This document shows, piece after piece, positions 17,296 through 24,851 of a stretch of DNA of 64,000 nt. The notes beneath the pieces are model-generated. The model did not search any database and was not told the DNA's origin. It saw only the letters and a list, made by a program, of their open reading frames with translations. The DNA is taken from the NCBI RefSeq assembly GCF_039525035.1, contig NZ_BAAAHE010000002.1, positions 1 through 64,000 on the forward strand, given 5' to 3'. Origin of the DNA: Sporichthya brevicatena. Its GTDB lineage: Bacteria > Actinomycetota > Actinomycetes > Sporichthyales > Sporichthyaceae. A program made the position numbers and the translations under genes. How positions within the stretch are numbered: position 1 is the first letter of the stretch; the number at the start of each line of letters is the position of its first letter.

Positions 17296-17633
17296 GCGCC
17301 CTCCCGATACCTGACGAGCGATCGGATGCCATGCATCAGGACGGGAGCTCCGCCGGGCACGAATGCCGCCTGCAGTCCCTCCACCAGCTCCGCCTCGGAC
17401 AGGCCGGCCCCCAGGGCCCGGCCGATGTGGTTGGCGATCGCGTCCTCGGGAGCACGCAACAGCGCCAGCATGCAGATGACAATCAGCTCGCGGTACTTGT
17501 GGGGGAGCGCGAGGCCCTCGTCCCCGTCGAGAGCGAGGGCCATCCGCACGACGGCGTCGTAGCGCTCGAAGAACTCCGGTGCCGCCTCCGCCAGATAGGA
17601 GTGCGAGGGGTGTCGGAACTCCTCGTCGGACAC
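17292..17633 (-). CDS. Carboxymuconolactone decarboxylase (AhpD-like) family protein
   Basis: A 113-residue all-helical protein of the CMD fold. The central region KYRELIVICMLALLR then a helix containing NHIGRALGAG matches CMD proteins. The CxxC pair of the peroxidase-active AhpD members is absent (PEDAIANH), so a thiol peroxidase role is unlikely. CMD members act as lactone decarboxylases or as small oligomeric partners in catabolic clusters. It overlaps the downstream SDR by 4 bases and follows the mycofactocin-type SDR by 4. Confidence 0.82.
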   Translation of the reverse strand: MSDEEFRHPSHSYLAEAAPEFFERYDAVVRMALALDGDEGLALPHKYRELIVICMLALLRAPEDAIANHIGRALGAGLSEAELVEGLQAAFVPGGAPVLMHGIRSLVRYREGA

Positions 17634-17637
17634 GGCG

Positions 17638-18462
17638 TCAGCGAATCGTGAAACCGGCGTCGACCGGCATCGTGATGCCGGTGACGTACTGCGCCTCGTC
17701 GGAGACGAGCCAGGCGATGGCGTTGCTGATGTCCTCGGGTTCGACCATGGCGACCGGGATCAAGTTCTGCATGCCCTCGGCCTCCTTCGGGTGCTCCATG
17801 ACGAAATTGAGGAAGGCTTCGTTGGCGACCATCGGAGTGTTCACCCCGGTCGGGTGCACCGTGTTCACCCGGATGAAGTGGGGCGCGAGGTCGATCGCCA
17901 GGGCCTTCATCAGCCCGACGACGCCGTGCTTGGACGCGGTGTAGCCCAGTGAGCCGGCAGTGCCGGTTCCCATCCCCTTCAATCCGGCGGTGGAGCTGGT
18001 GATCACGATCGCGCCGCCTTGGCCGCGCTCGATCATGTGCGGGATCGCCGCCCGGCACGTGTTGTAGACGCCGGTGAGCATGACGTCGATCGAGTCGAGC
18101 CACGCCATGTCGTCGTCGGCGTGCTCGCCGACCATCGTGGCGATCCCCGCGTTCGCCAACACGATGTCGACGTGGCCGAACTCTGCGAGCCCGCGCGCCA
18201 ACACTCGCTGCACGGCGACCGTGTCTCGGACGTCCGCCTGCTCGGCGACGATCCGGCGGTCCAGCGCCTCGACGGCCTTGATGGTCTGTTCGAGGTCCTC
18301 CGGGGTGGCCAGGGGATAGGCGCAGCTCTCCAGTTGGGCGCAGATGTCGAAGCCGATGATGTCGGCGCCTTCCTCGGCCAGGCGGATCGCGTGACTGCGG
18401 CCCTGGCCGCGAGCGATGCCCGAGATGAAGGCGACCTTGTTCTTCAGGCGTGGACGCGCCAC
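17638..18462 (-). CDS. Mycofactocin-coupled-type SDR family oxidoreductase
   Basis: A 274-residue SDR with N-terminal SGIARGQGRSHAIRLAEEGA, the form seen in actinobacterial SDRs that hold NAD(H) tightly and pass electrons to mycofactocin. A family-typical insertion follows beta-2 (DICAQLESCAYPLATPEDL). NAG, the catalytic Ser (ITSSTAGL) and YTASKHG are present, and the C-terminus ends in VTGITMPVDAGFTIR as in this subgroup. It should oxidise an alcohol to a ketone or aldehyde. If the assignment is right, the host needs a mycofactocin biosynthesis locus, which is not in this window. Confidence 0.82.
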   Translation of the reverse strand: MARPRLKNKVAFISGIARGQGRSHAIRLAEEGADIIGFDICAQLESCAYPLATPEDLEQTIKAVEALDRRIVAEQADVRDTVAVQRVLARGLAEFGHVDIVLANAGIATMVGEHADDDMAWLDSIDVMLTGVYNTCRAAIPHMIERGQGGAIVITSSTAGLKGMGTGTAGSLGYTASKHGVVGLMKALAIDLAPHFIRVNTVHPTGVNTPMVANEAFLNFVMEHPKEAEGMQNLIPVAMVEPEDISNAIAWLVSDEAQYVTGITMPVDAGFTIR

Positions 18463-18465
18463 GGC

Positions 18466-18900
18466 TCAGACCTCGGCCTGGGACTTGATGCCCTTGATGT
18501 AGTCGTTGACGGCCTTCTGGATCATCTGGTCGATCATGAACTCGGGCAGCTTCCACTTCACCCCGAGCAGCATCTCGACGTTCAGGTTCGTGCTGCCGTC
18601 CCCGTTGTCGGTCAGGGTGTAGGTCGCGTCGTTGGCGGTGATCATGTCGCCGTCGACGAGCTTCCACTCGAACACGTTCTCCGCGGGGTAGCGGTAGTCG
18701 AGGGTGTAGTTCGCCTTCATCCCCATCGCGGTGACGTTGACGCGCACCGTCTGAGGACGCCCCTGCTCGTCGGTGGCGAGGAGCTCGACTTCGTCGACCT
18801 CCTTCTGCCACTGGGGGTAGGCCTTGACGTCCGTCAGAACCTTCAGGATCGCGCTCGGCGAGGCGTCGACGGTGGCTGTCCGGCTGACGGGCTGGCTCAT
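18466..18900 (-). CDS. SRPBCC-family (START-like) protein
   Basis: A 144-residue helix-grip protein, with an N-terminal strand then SPSAILKVLTDVKAYPQWQ, which is diagnostic for polyketide-cyclase/SRPBCC lipid-binding proteins. The C-terminal long helix (MIDQMIQKAVNDYIKGIK) closes the hydrophobic cavity. Such proteins bind hydrophobic ligands such as sterols, terpenoids or acyl chains. The ATG at 18900 has a GGAG seven bases upstream and is preferred to longer alternatives. It is the first gene of the operon and is divergent from the TetR gene across an inverted-repeat operator, so it is probably under TetR control. Confidence 0.85.
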   Translation of the reverse strand: MSQPVSRTATVDASPSAILKVLTDVKAYPQWQKEVDEVELLATDEQGRPQTVRVNVTAMGMKANYTLDYRYPAENVFEWKLVDGDMITANDATYTLTDNGDGSTNLNVEMLLGVKWKLPEFMIDQMIQKAVNDYIKGIKSQAEV

Positions 18901-18936
18901 GCCGCTCCTTGGAATTTCGGCGCCCTCGCGCCGTCG

Positions 18937-19015
18937 CAAGCGGTCTACCTGCGTGTTCTTCCCCGCGCGGACCAATGGGGCGGGCTGTCTCGATAAAGTA
19001 GACCGCTTGCTCTAC
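18937..19015. promoter_or_regulatory. TetR-type operator region with 12-base inverted repeats
   Basis: CAAGCGGTCTAC (18937-18948) is the exact reverse complement of GTAGACCGCTTG (18998-19009). The second copy extends into a local palindrome GTAGA ... TCTAC (18998-19015). These lie between the divergent SRPBCC and TetR genes, the usual place for TetR autoregulation. The two copies face opposite genes, one near each promoter. A TATCTA hexamer at 19034-19039 is a possible -10 for the TetR gene. Confidence 0.6.
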
Positions 19016-19046
19016 CTGGTCAAGAGAGGAACACTATCTAACCGCG

Positions 19047-19709
19047 ATGGCGACCCGAATCCGAGCGACGGCGACGACCGCGGCGGGGACGCCGCGGTTG
19101 CGGCGGTCGACGTCCGAGGTCCGCGAACTGCTGTTGAAGGCGGCGCACGACTGTTTCCAGGACAAGGGCTACCACGCGACGAGCACCCGGGAGATCGCGC
19201 AGCGAGCCGGTGTCACCGAGCCGATGCTGTTCCGGCACTTCGGCAGCAAGAGCGCGCTGTTCGAACGCGCGGTCTTCGACCCGTTCGTCGAGTTCATCGC
19301 CGACTTCATCGTCCGCGCTTCCGATCTCGACGCCGCCGCCGCGAAGGCGCCGCAATTGGCGCGACACTTCGTGGGCGGCTTTTTCCGGATCTTCGTCGAC
19401 CATCGAGACCTGATCGTCACGATGCTCGGCCAGCAGGACGAGGGGGGTCAGCCCCGCCTGGCGGCGAGTGTCGCGCTCGATGCGCAGTTCGACGCCTTCG
19501 CCGAGGTGGTCGACAGCTTCGTGTCCGTCGAAGGTGAACAGATCATGGACGCCGGACTGGCGATCCGCTTCACCTTGTCATTCCTGCTGGGCACAGCTCT
19601 GGCCGACGGTCACCTCTTCTCGCTCTCCGAAGGCGACCGGAGCCCTGACGAGGTGGTTCAGGAGATGACCGACTTCGTGCTTCGGGCGATCGGGCACCGC
19701 ATCGTGTAG
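19047..19709 (+). CDS. TetR/AcrR-family transcriptional regulator
   Basis: A 220-residue one-component regulator. The N-terminal DNA-binding domain has the typical helix pattern LLLKAAHDCFQDKGYHATS, TREIAQRAGVTEPMLFRHF, then GSKSALFERAV. The C-terminal ligand-binding domain has no recognisable specificity. It is divergent from the SRPBCC-SDR-CMD-SDR-GntR operon, with paired inverted repeats in between, and likely represses that operon and itself until a pathway intermediate binds. Confidence 0.92.
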   Translation: MATRIRATATTAAGTPRLRRSTSEVRELLLKAAHDCFQDKGYHATSTREIAQRAGVTEPMLFRHFGSKSALFERAVFDPFVEFIADFIVRASDLDAAAAKAPQLARHFVGGFFRIFVDHRDLIVTMLGQQDEGGQPRLAASVALDAQFDAFAEVVDSFVSVEGEQIMDAGLAIRFTLSFLLGTALADGHLFSLSEGDRSPDEVVQEMTDFVLRAIGHRIV

Positions 19710-19732
19710 CAGCCGGTATCGCAGAGCAGCCG

Positions 19733-21232
19733 TCACTGCGGGCCGATGTACACGTTCTTGGTCCGCAGGAACTCCTTGAGGCCTTCGTGCCCGCCTTCAC
19801 GACCGAAGCCGCTGGCCCCGACCCCGCCGTAGGGAGTGTTCGGGGTCAGGAAGCCCATCATCGCGTTGATCGAGACAGTGCCGGAGCGGAGCTGGGCGGC
19901 CATCTCGTGAGCTCGCGTCAGATCGTTGGTCCAGACGTAGCTGACGAGGCCGTAGCGGGTGCCGTTGGCGAGCTTCACGGCATGGTCGTCGTCGCGGAAC
20001 CTGGTGATCGACAGCACCGGGCCGAAGATCTCCTCCTGCGCCAGTGGGGAGGAGTGGTCGACGTCGGCGAAGACCGTCGGGGTGAGGAAGAACCCGTCGG
20101 GATTGGCATCCGGCCGCGAGCCGCCGTACAGCAACCGTCCGTTTCCCTCGGCGCGGGCCCGCTCGATGATCGCCTCGACCCGTTCGCGGTGGGCGGCGTT
20201 GATCATCGGCCCGACCATGGTCTCGGAGTCGAACGGATCCCCGAGGGCGATGCACTGCGCCGTGGCCTCGGCCATCGCGACGGCTTCGTCGTAGATGTCG
20301 GTGTGCACGAGCAGTCGTGACGGGCAGGCGCAGAACTGACCGGACAGCATGGCCGAGGTGATGACGGCCTGAGGGATCACAGCCGCCAGCGTCACGTCCG
20401 GGAACACGACGTTCGCCGCCTTGCCCCCGAGCTCCATCACGGTCGGCACGACGTTCTGGGCCGCCGTCGCGAGAATCTTCTGACCCGTCGCCGTCCCGCC
20501 CGTGAAGCTGATCTTGTCGATGCCGGGGTGCCGCACGAGTGCGTCGCCCGCATCTGCGCCACCGACCACGACGTTGATCACGCCCGGCGGGAAGCCGGCC
20601 TCGATGGCGAGCTCGGCGAAGCGAAGCGTCGTGAAGGGTGCGAACTCCGACGGCTTGAGCACCACGCAGTTGCCGGCGGCCAGGGCGGGTGCGACCTTCA
20701 TGCCCAGCGTGGTCACCGGGCCGTTCCAGGGGATCACGACCGCGATGACGCCGAACGGCTCCGGAACGGTGTAGTCGAAGCCGCCGTAGCCGAGCGGTCG
20801 CAGGCTGGTGCCCTCGATCTTGTCGGCCCACCCGGCGTAGTAGGTGAACCAGTCGGCCGGCCCGTAACCGGCGAGGAGGCCGCTGAACGCGGAGGGGACC
20901 GCGTTCTCCAGCGTCGCGATCGTCGCCATCTCGTCCGCGTGCTCGCGCAGCAGATCGGCGAGCTTCAACAGCATCGTGCGTCGCCGGTCCGGACCGAGAG
21001 TGCCCCAGGTCCGGAAGGCCGCGCGGGCGTCACGAACTGCGTGGTCGACGTCGTCGGCCGTGCCCAGTGGCACGACCTGCTGCAGACGACCGGTGGTCTG
21101 GTCGTGGTGCGCGTACTCGCCACCCGCCGTCCGGTCCACCCAGTCGCCACCGATGAACAGACCGGCCCGGAGCAGCCGGGCTGCCTCGTCGGCGCTGGGC
21201 CGGCCGGTATGAGTCACGGTTGTCGGTGTCAC
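19733..21232 (-). CDS. NAD(P)-dependent aldehyde dehydrogenase
   Basis: A 499-residue aldehyde dehydrogenase, the usual family length. It has the cofactor-site motifs VIPWNGPVTTLGMKVAPALA, FTGGTATGQKI, the general-base Glu in MELGGKAANVVF, and the nucleophilic Cys in GQFCACPSRL. EEIFGPVLSI supplies the second Glu. It would oxidise an aldehyde to the acid that the CoA ligases activate. The GTG at 21232 overlaps the CoA-transferase stop (GTGA), so it is the last gene of the operon starting at 23358. It converges with the TetR gene, 23 bases apart. Confidence 0.93.
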   Translation of the reverse strand: MTPTTVTHTGRPSADEAARLLRAGLFIGGDWVDRTAGGEYAHHDQTTGRLQQVVPLGTADDVDHAVRDARAAFRTWGTLGPDRRRTMLLKLADLLREHADEMATIATLENAVPSAFSGLLAGYGPADWFTYYAGWADKIEGTSLRPLGYGGFDYTVPEPFGVIAVVIPWNGPVTTLGMKVAPALAAGNCVVLKPSEFAPFTTLRFAELAIEAGFPPGVINVVVGGADAGDALVRHPGIDKISFTGGTATGQKILATAAQNVVPTVMELGGKAANVVFPDVTLAAVIPQAVITSAMLSGQFCACPSRLLVHTDIYDEAVAMAEATAQCIALGDPFDSETMVGPMINAAHRERVEAIIERARAEGNGRLLYGGSRPDANPDGFFLTPTVFADVDHSSPLAQEEIFGPVLSITRFRDDDHAVKLANGTRYGLVSYVWTNDLTRAHEMAAQLRSGTVSINAMMGFLTPNTPYGGVGASGFGREGGHEGLKEFLRTKNVYIGPQ

Positions 21233-22452
21233 GGCTGGCTCCCGTCGTCGGCGGCGAACACGGCACCTGCGGCGATGAGCCCCGCCCGGGCGTTCTCGTC
21301 GAAGCCCAGGCCGTCGAGCACGTCGTGGGTGTGGGCGCCGAAGGCCGGGGGCGCGATCGTGATCGCGAACTCGGACTCCGGCAGGCGTACCGGGGGCCGC
21401 ACGTAGTGCACGTCTCCCGCTGTGACGACCATGTGGCGGGCGTGGACGTGCGGATGGGTCGGAAGCTGGTCGGGGTCGCTGACCGGGGCCGCCGGCACCC
21501 CGGCCGCGAGAAAGGCCTCCATCCACTCGGCCAGGGTCCGGGTACGCATTACGGTCTCGATGTCGGCGCGCAGCGCCTCGTCGGCCTCGGCGTCCGTGTC
21601 GCCGAAGTCCATCGTCTGCGACCAGGTACCGCGTTCGGCCCACTCCGGGCGCTCGACCACGGCGCAGAACCGCTGCCAGAGGTGCTTCTCGACCGGGAAG
21701 ATCAGAAGCACCTGGTCGTCGCGGGTGCCGTAGACATTCGAGCGGGCGCCCATGCCGCCGGTCGTGGAAGCGCCGATCGCGGCGTCGGCGCTGCCCAGAT
21801 TCAAGGCGGCGAGAAAGCGCTGGTTCGAGGCGAGGCCGGCGTCCCAGCCGGCGACGTCCAGATACTGCCCCTGTCCGGTACGGCCGCGCTGGACGAGGGC
21901 CGCTGTGATCGCGGTGGCCGCCTCCAGGCCACCGAGTTCCATGCTGTGTCCCACGGTCGAGTACGCCGTGATCTCGGGTCTTCCGGTCGGGCCCCGCATG
22001 ATGCGGATCTCGCCCGCCGCGGCGTCGACATTCATACTGTGCGAGGGCAGGGGCGCGTAGGGCCCGTCCTGCCCGTATGCGGTCACCGAGCAGTACACCA
22101 GGTCCGGCTTGATCTGACGTAGCGTCGGATAGTCGAGGCCGAGCTTCACCTGTGCGTTCGGGGGAGAGTTCTCCACCACGACATCAGCGGTGGCGACCAG
22201 CTTGTGCAGCACCTCCCGCCCGGCGTCGGTGCGCAGATCCAGGCCGATGCTGCGCTTGTTCCGGTTCAAGGTGAGGTAGGCCATCGAACCGGCGTTGCCG
22301 ACGAACGGGGGCAGGCCGCGGAGGTAGTCGCCGGCCGGGGGCGCCTCGACCTTGATGACGTCGGCACCGAGGTCGGCCAGGCGGCTGGTCGTGAGCGAGT
22401 ACAGCTTGGTCAGGTCGACGACGCGGATCCCCGCGAGCAGCGGCAGCACCAC
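21229..22452 (-). CDS. CaiB/BaiF family CoA-transferase with altered catalytic site
   Basis: A 407-residue class III CoA-transferase-fold protein. The N-terminal LAGIRVVDLTKLYSLTTS and [25 protein letters not shown] and DLVYCSVTAYGQDGPY are family landmarks. The nucleophilic Asp of active members lies in a G-D-x-x-x-G segment. Here the matching position reads TVGHSMELGG, so the Asp is replaced by His169. The equivalent residue is Asp159 in the paralogue at 48338-49465. This may abolish CoA transfer or indicate a different reaction such as racemisation or isomerisation. It lies between the Hsd4-like SDR and the aldehyde dehydrogenase genes. Confidence 0.85.
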   Translation of the reverse strand: MVLPLLAGIRVVDLTKLYSLTTSRLADLGADVIKVEAPPAGDYLRGLPPFVGNAGSMAYLTLNRNKRSIGLDLRTDAGREVLHKLVATADVVVENSPPNAQVKLGLDYPTLRQIKPDLVYCSVTAYGQDGPYAPLPSHSMNVDAAAGEIRIMRGPTGRPEITAYSTVGHSMELGGLEAATAITAALVQRGRTGQGQYLDVAGWDAGLASNQRFLAALNLGSADAAIGASTTGGMGARSNVYGTRDDQVLLIFPVEKHLWQRFCAVVERPEWAERGTWSQTMDFGDTDAEADEALRADIETVMRTRTLAEWMEAFLAAGVPAAPVSDPDQLPTHPHVHARHMVVTAGDVHYVRPPVRLPESEFAITIAPPAFGAHTHDVLDGLGFDENARAGLIAAGAVFAADDGSQP

Positions 22453-23358
22453 CTAGTCCCGGCCCCCGGCGCGCTCGATGAGCGGCAGGATCGCAGCGGC
22501 GTCGGTCAGGACCTGGTACCCGTCCTGGTTGCGGATCGCGGCCATGTTGTCCCGGACCTCCTCGACGCTCGGGTAGCTGCCCAGGCCCGGCGACCAACCG
22601 GGTGCGACGCCGACGAAGACCTGGGCGAACCACCCGTTCCCAGCGGTGTAGACCTCGTGGGTCGCCGTGCACTCCTCGGAAACCAGGTAGAGCGAGAGCG
22701 GTGCGATCTGCTCCGGCGCGTACGGGCCCATGCTCTCCGGCATGTCCTCGGTCAGCCGGGTCCGCGCCAACGGTGCGATCACGTTCGAGGTGATGCCGTG
22801 GCGGGCACCTTCGATGGCGACGACGCTAGACAGCCCGACCAGGCCCATCTTGGCCGCGGAGTAGTTCGCCTGGCCGAAGTTGCCGAACAGGCCGGCCCCG
22901 GACGCCGTGAACAGCATCCGTCCGTATCCCTGTTCCTTCATGGCGGCGAAGGCGCGCTGAGCCACATGGAAGGAACCGGCCAGATGGACGTCGAGCACCA
23001 GATCGAAGTCCTCGGCCGGCATCTTCGCGAGGCTCTTGTCGCGGAGCACGCCGGCGTTGTTGATCACGATGTCGACCTTGCCGAAGTGCTCCAGCGCCAG
23101 CTCGACCACCCCGGCGCCGGCGGCCGGAGTTCCGATCGGCTCGCTGTGCGCGACCGCCTCGCCACCGGCGGCCACGATCTCCTTGGCCACGAGTTCGGCG
23201 ACGCTGGCCGAGCCCCCCCTGCCGTCCTGCTCGGCCCCGGCGTCGTTGACGACGACCTTGGCGCCACGGCGGGCAAGTTCGGTGGCGTACGCCTTCCCGA
23301 GACCTCGTCCTGCGCCGGTGACGACCGCTACCCGGTCCTGAAACGAGATCTCCGCCAT
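22453..23358 (-). CDS. Hsd4A/MFE-2-like 3-hydroxyacyl-CoA dehydrogenase (SDR)
   Basis: A 301-residue SDR related to the dehydrogenase domain of peroxisomal multifunctional enzyme 2. It has VTGAGRGLGKAYATELARRG, VVVNDAG, NNAGVLRDKS, the catalytic Ser in FTASGAGLFGNFGQ and YSAAK. The C-terminal extension after the SDR core (NGWFAQVFVGVAPGW) is typical for this subgroup. It would oxidise a 3-hydroxyacyl-CoA to the 3-oxo form after a MaoC hydratase. The ATG at 23358 starts the operon, divergent from the amidohydrolase gene. The broken SDR at 25823 is a paralogue and aligns with it. Confidence 0.9.
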   Translation of the reverse strand: MAEISFQDRVAVVTGAGRGLGKAYATELARRGAKVVVNDAGAEQDGRGGSASVAELVAKEIVAAGGEAVAHSEPIGTPAAGAGVVELALEHFGKVDIVINNAGVLRDKSLAKMPAEDFDLVLDVHLAGSFHVAQRAFAAMKEQGYGRMLFTASGAGLFGNFGQANYSAAKMGLVGLSSVVAIEGARHGITSNVIAPLARTRLTEDMPESMGPYAPEQIAPLSLYLVSEECTATHEVYTAGNGWFAQVFVGVAPGWSPGLGSYPSVEEVRDNMAAIRNQDGYQVLTDAAAILPLIERAGGRD

Positions 23359-23414
23359 GGCCGAGCCGCCCTTCGGTTGTGAGCACGCGGTTGTGCACGC
23401 GGGCCTGGAATTCC

Positions 23415-23445
23415 TTGACTCCTCGTAAGGTAGTAGCACTATCCT
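23415..23445 (+). promoter_or_regulatory. Promoter with shared box AGTAGCACTATCCT (copy 2)
   Basis: TTGACT (23415-23420) and TATCCT (23440-23445) form a promoter with 19-base spacing. The -10 lies within AGTAGCACTATCCT (23432-23445), almost identical to the boxes at 14884 and 26577. It points toward the amidohydrolase gene at 23499. Confidence 0.55.
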
Positions 23446-23498
23446 CAGGGGTGCAACTGGTCGACCCCCCAGCCCGCCCACTCTCCTCGGAGGCCCAG

Positions 23499-24641
23499 AT
23501 GCCGCTGCAGCCGCACATGAAGTTGCTGTCCGTCGACGATCACCTGATCGAGCACCCGAACGTCTGGCAGGACCGTCTCCCGGCGAAGTACCGGGACATC
23601 GGCCCGAAGATCCGAGAGCTGCCGCGGGAGGGTAAGGCTCCGACGCAGTGCTGGTTCTACGAGGACCGGCCCTACCCCTACATCGGCCTCAATGCGGTCG
23701 CGGGCAAGCGGCTCGAGGAGTACGGCCTGGAGCCGTACCGGTACGACGAGATGATCCAGGGCTGCTGGGACCCCAAGGCGCGGGTGGCGGACATGGACAT
23801 CGACGGCGTGCACGCCATGGCGTGCTTCCCCTCGTTCCCGCGCTTCGCCGGAACGGTGTTCCTCGAGGCCCAGGACAAGGAACTGGCGCTGCTGTGCGTC
23901 CAGGCCTACAACGACTTCGTCCTGGACGAATGGTGCGCCGCCGCCCCCGACCGGTTCATCCCCGTCGTCATGATCCCCTTGTTCGACCCCGAGTTGGCGG
24001 CGGCCGAGATCCGGCGCTGCGCGGCCAAGGGCGCGAAGGCGATCACGTTCCCGGACAGCACCGCCGCCCTCGGGCTGCCCTCGATCTACTCGGGACACTG
24101 GGACCCCGTCTTCGGCGCCGCCGAGGAGACCGGGATGCCTATCTGCGTGCACTTCGGCAGCGGCGGGCTCCCGCCGATCGTGGCCAAGGACGCGCCTCTC
24201 GCCGTGATGATCTCGGTGATGGCGACCAACTCCATGCACGCGACCAGCGAATACCTGTTCTCGCCGGTGTTCCACAAGTTCCCGAACCTCAAGGTGGGAC
24301 TGTCGGAAGGTGGCGTCGGTTGGATCCCGTATCTGCTGGAGCGGGTCGACGGCACCTGGGAGAAGCACCGGCACTACCAGAACATCAACAAGGACGTCCG
24401 GCCGTCGGAGCTGTTCCACAAGCATTTCCACGGGTGCTTCATCGACGACGCGACCGGGGTGAAGAACCGGCACGACATCGGCATCGAGAACATCACGTGG
24501 GAGTGCGACTACCCGCACTCGGACTCCTGGTGGCCGAAGAGCCGGCAGCGGGCCGAAGAGGTGTTCGCCGACGTCCCGGACGACGAGGTCCACGCGATCG
24601 TCGAACTGAACACCCGTCGGCTCTACAACTTCTCGGGCTGA
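23499..24641 (+). CDS. Amidohydrolase-2 family metal-dependent hydrolase
   Basis: A 380-residue TIM-barrel hydrolase or decarboxylase of the amidohydrolase-2 group. Metal-ligand candidates are the Asp-His of LLSVDDHLIEHPNVW at the N-terminus, His in ICVHFGSGG and the late Asp in WECDYPHSDSWWP. Members hydrolyse cyclic amides, esters or lactones, or decarboxylate aromatic acids such as amino-carboxymuconate semialdehyde. The ATG at 23499 has GGAGG nearby. It starts a plus-strand unit with a phosphotriesterase-like gene and a broken SDR; a short hairpin (24634-24648) overlaps its stop codon. Confidence 0.88.
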   Translation: MPLQPHMKLLSVDDHLIEHPNVWQDRLPAKYRDIGPKIRELPREGKAPTQCWFYEDRPYPYIGLNAVAGKRLEEYGLEPYRYDEMIQGCWDPKARVADMDIDGVHAMACFPSFPRFAGTVFLEAQDKELALLCVQAYNDFVLDEWCAAAPDRFIPVVMIPLFDPELAAAEIRRCAAKGAKAITFPDSTAALGLPSIYSGHWDPVFGAAEETGMPICVHFGSGGLPPIVAKDAPLAVMISVMATNSMHATSEYLFSPVFHKFPNLKVGLSEGGVGWIPYLLERVDGTWEKHRHYQNINKDVRPSELFHKHFHGCFIDDATGVKNRHDIGIENITWECDYPHSDSWWPKSRQRAEEVFADVPDDEVHAIVELNTRRLYNFSG

Positions 24642-24650
24642 GAGCCCGCC

Positions 24651-24851
24651 GTGCCTGACGACGACCCCCGCAGCGACTGGCACGAGCAGGATCTGCTGAC
24701 CAACAGCGAGGCCGACGAGCGTCTCGTCGCCGAGGGTGCGGAGTCCCGCGATCAGCTCGCCGGGATGGCCGCCGACGACCCGCGCCGGCCCTTGCTGGAG
24801 CGGCGGATCGAGGCGATCGACGAGGCGCTCCGGCAGATCCGTGCCCGGTGA
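24651..24851 (+). CDS. Small acidic protein of unknown function
   Basis: A 66-residue charged protein starting with GTG nine bases after the amidohydrolase stop. It has no hydrophobic segment. The first half is Asp/Glu-rich; the second half (PLLERRIEAIDEALRQIRAR) is a likely amphipathic helix. It overlaps the start of the phosphotriesterase-like gene by about 10 bases, suggesting coupled translation. No family is recognised; it could be a small subunit or chaperone of one of the flanking hydrolases. Confidence 0.5.
   Translation: MPDDDPRSDWHEQDLLTNSEADERLVAEGAESRDQLAGMAADDPRRPLLERRIEAIDEALRQIRAR

Noticed and set aside
18969-18980. CGGACCAAT string as another FadR-like operator
   Set aside because: Only one half-site matches and it lies in a region better explained by the TetR inverted repeats.
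24634-24648. Hairpin CGGGCT-GAG-AGCCCG at the amidohydrolase stop as a terminator
   Set aside because: It is only 6 base pairs, has no T-run, and the next gene starts 9 bases after the stop, so transcription most likely continues.
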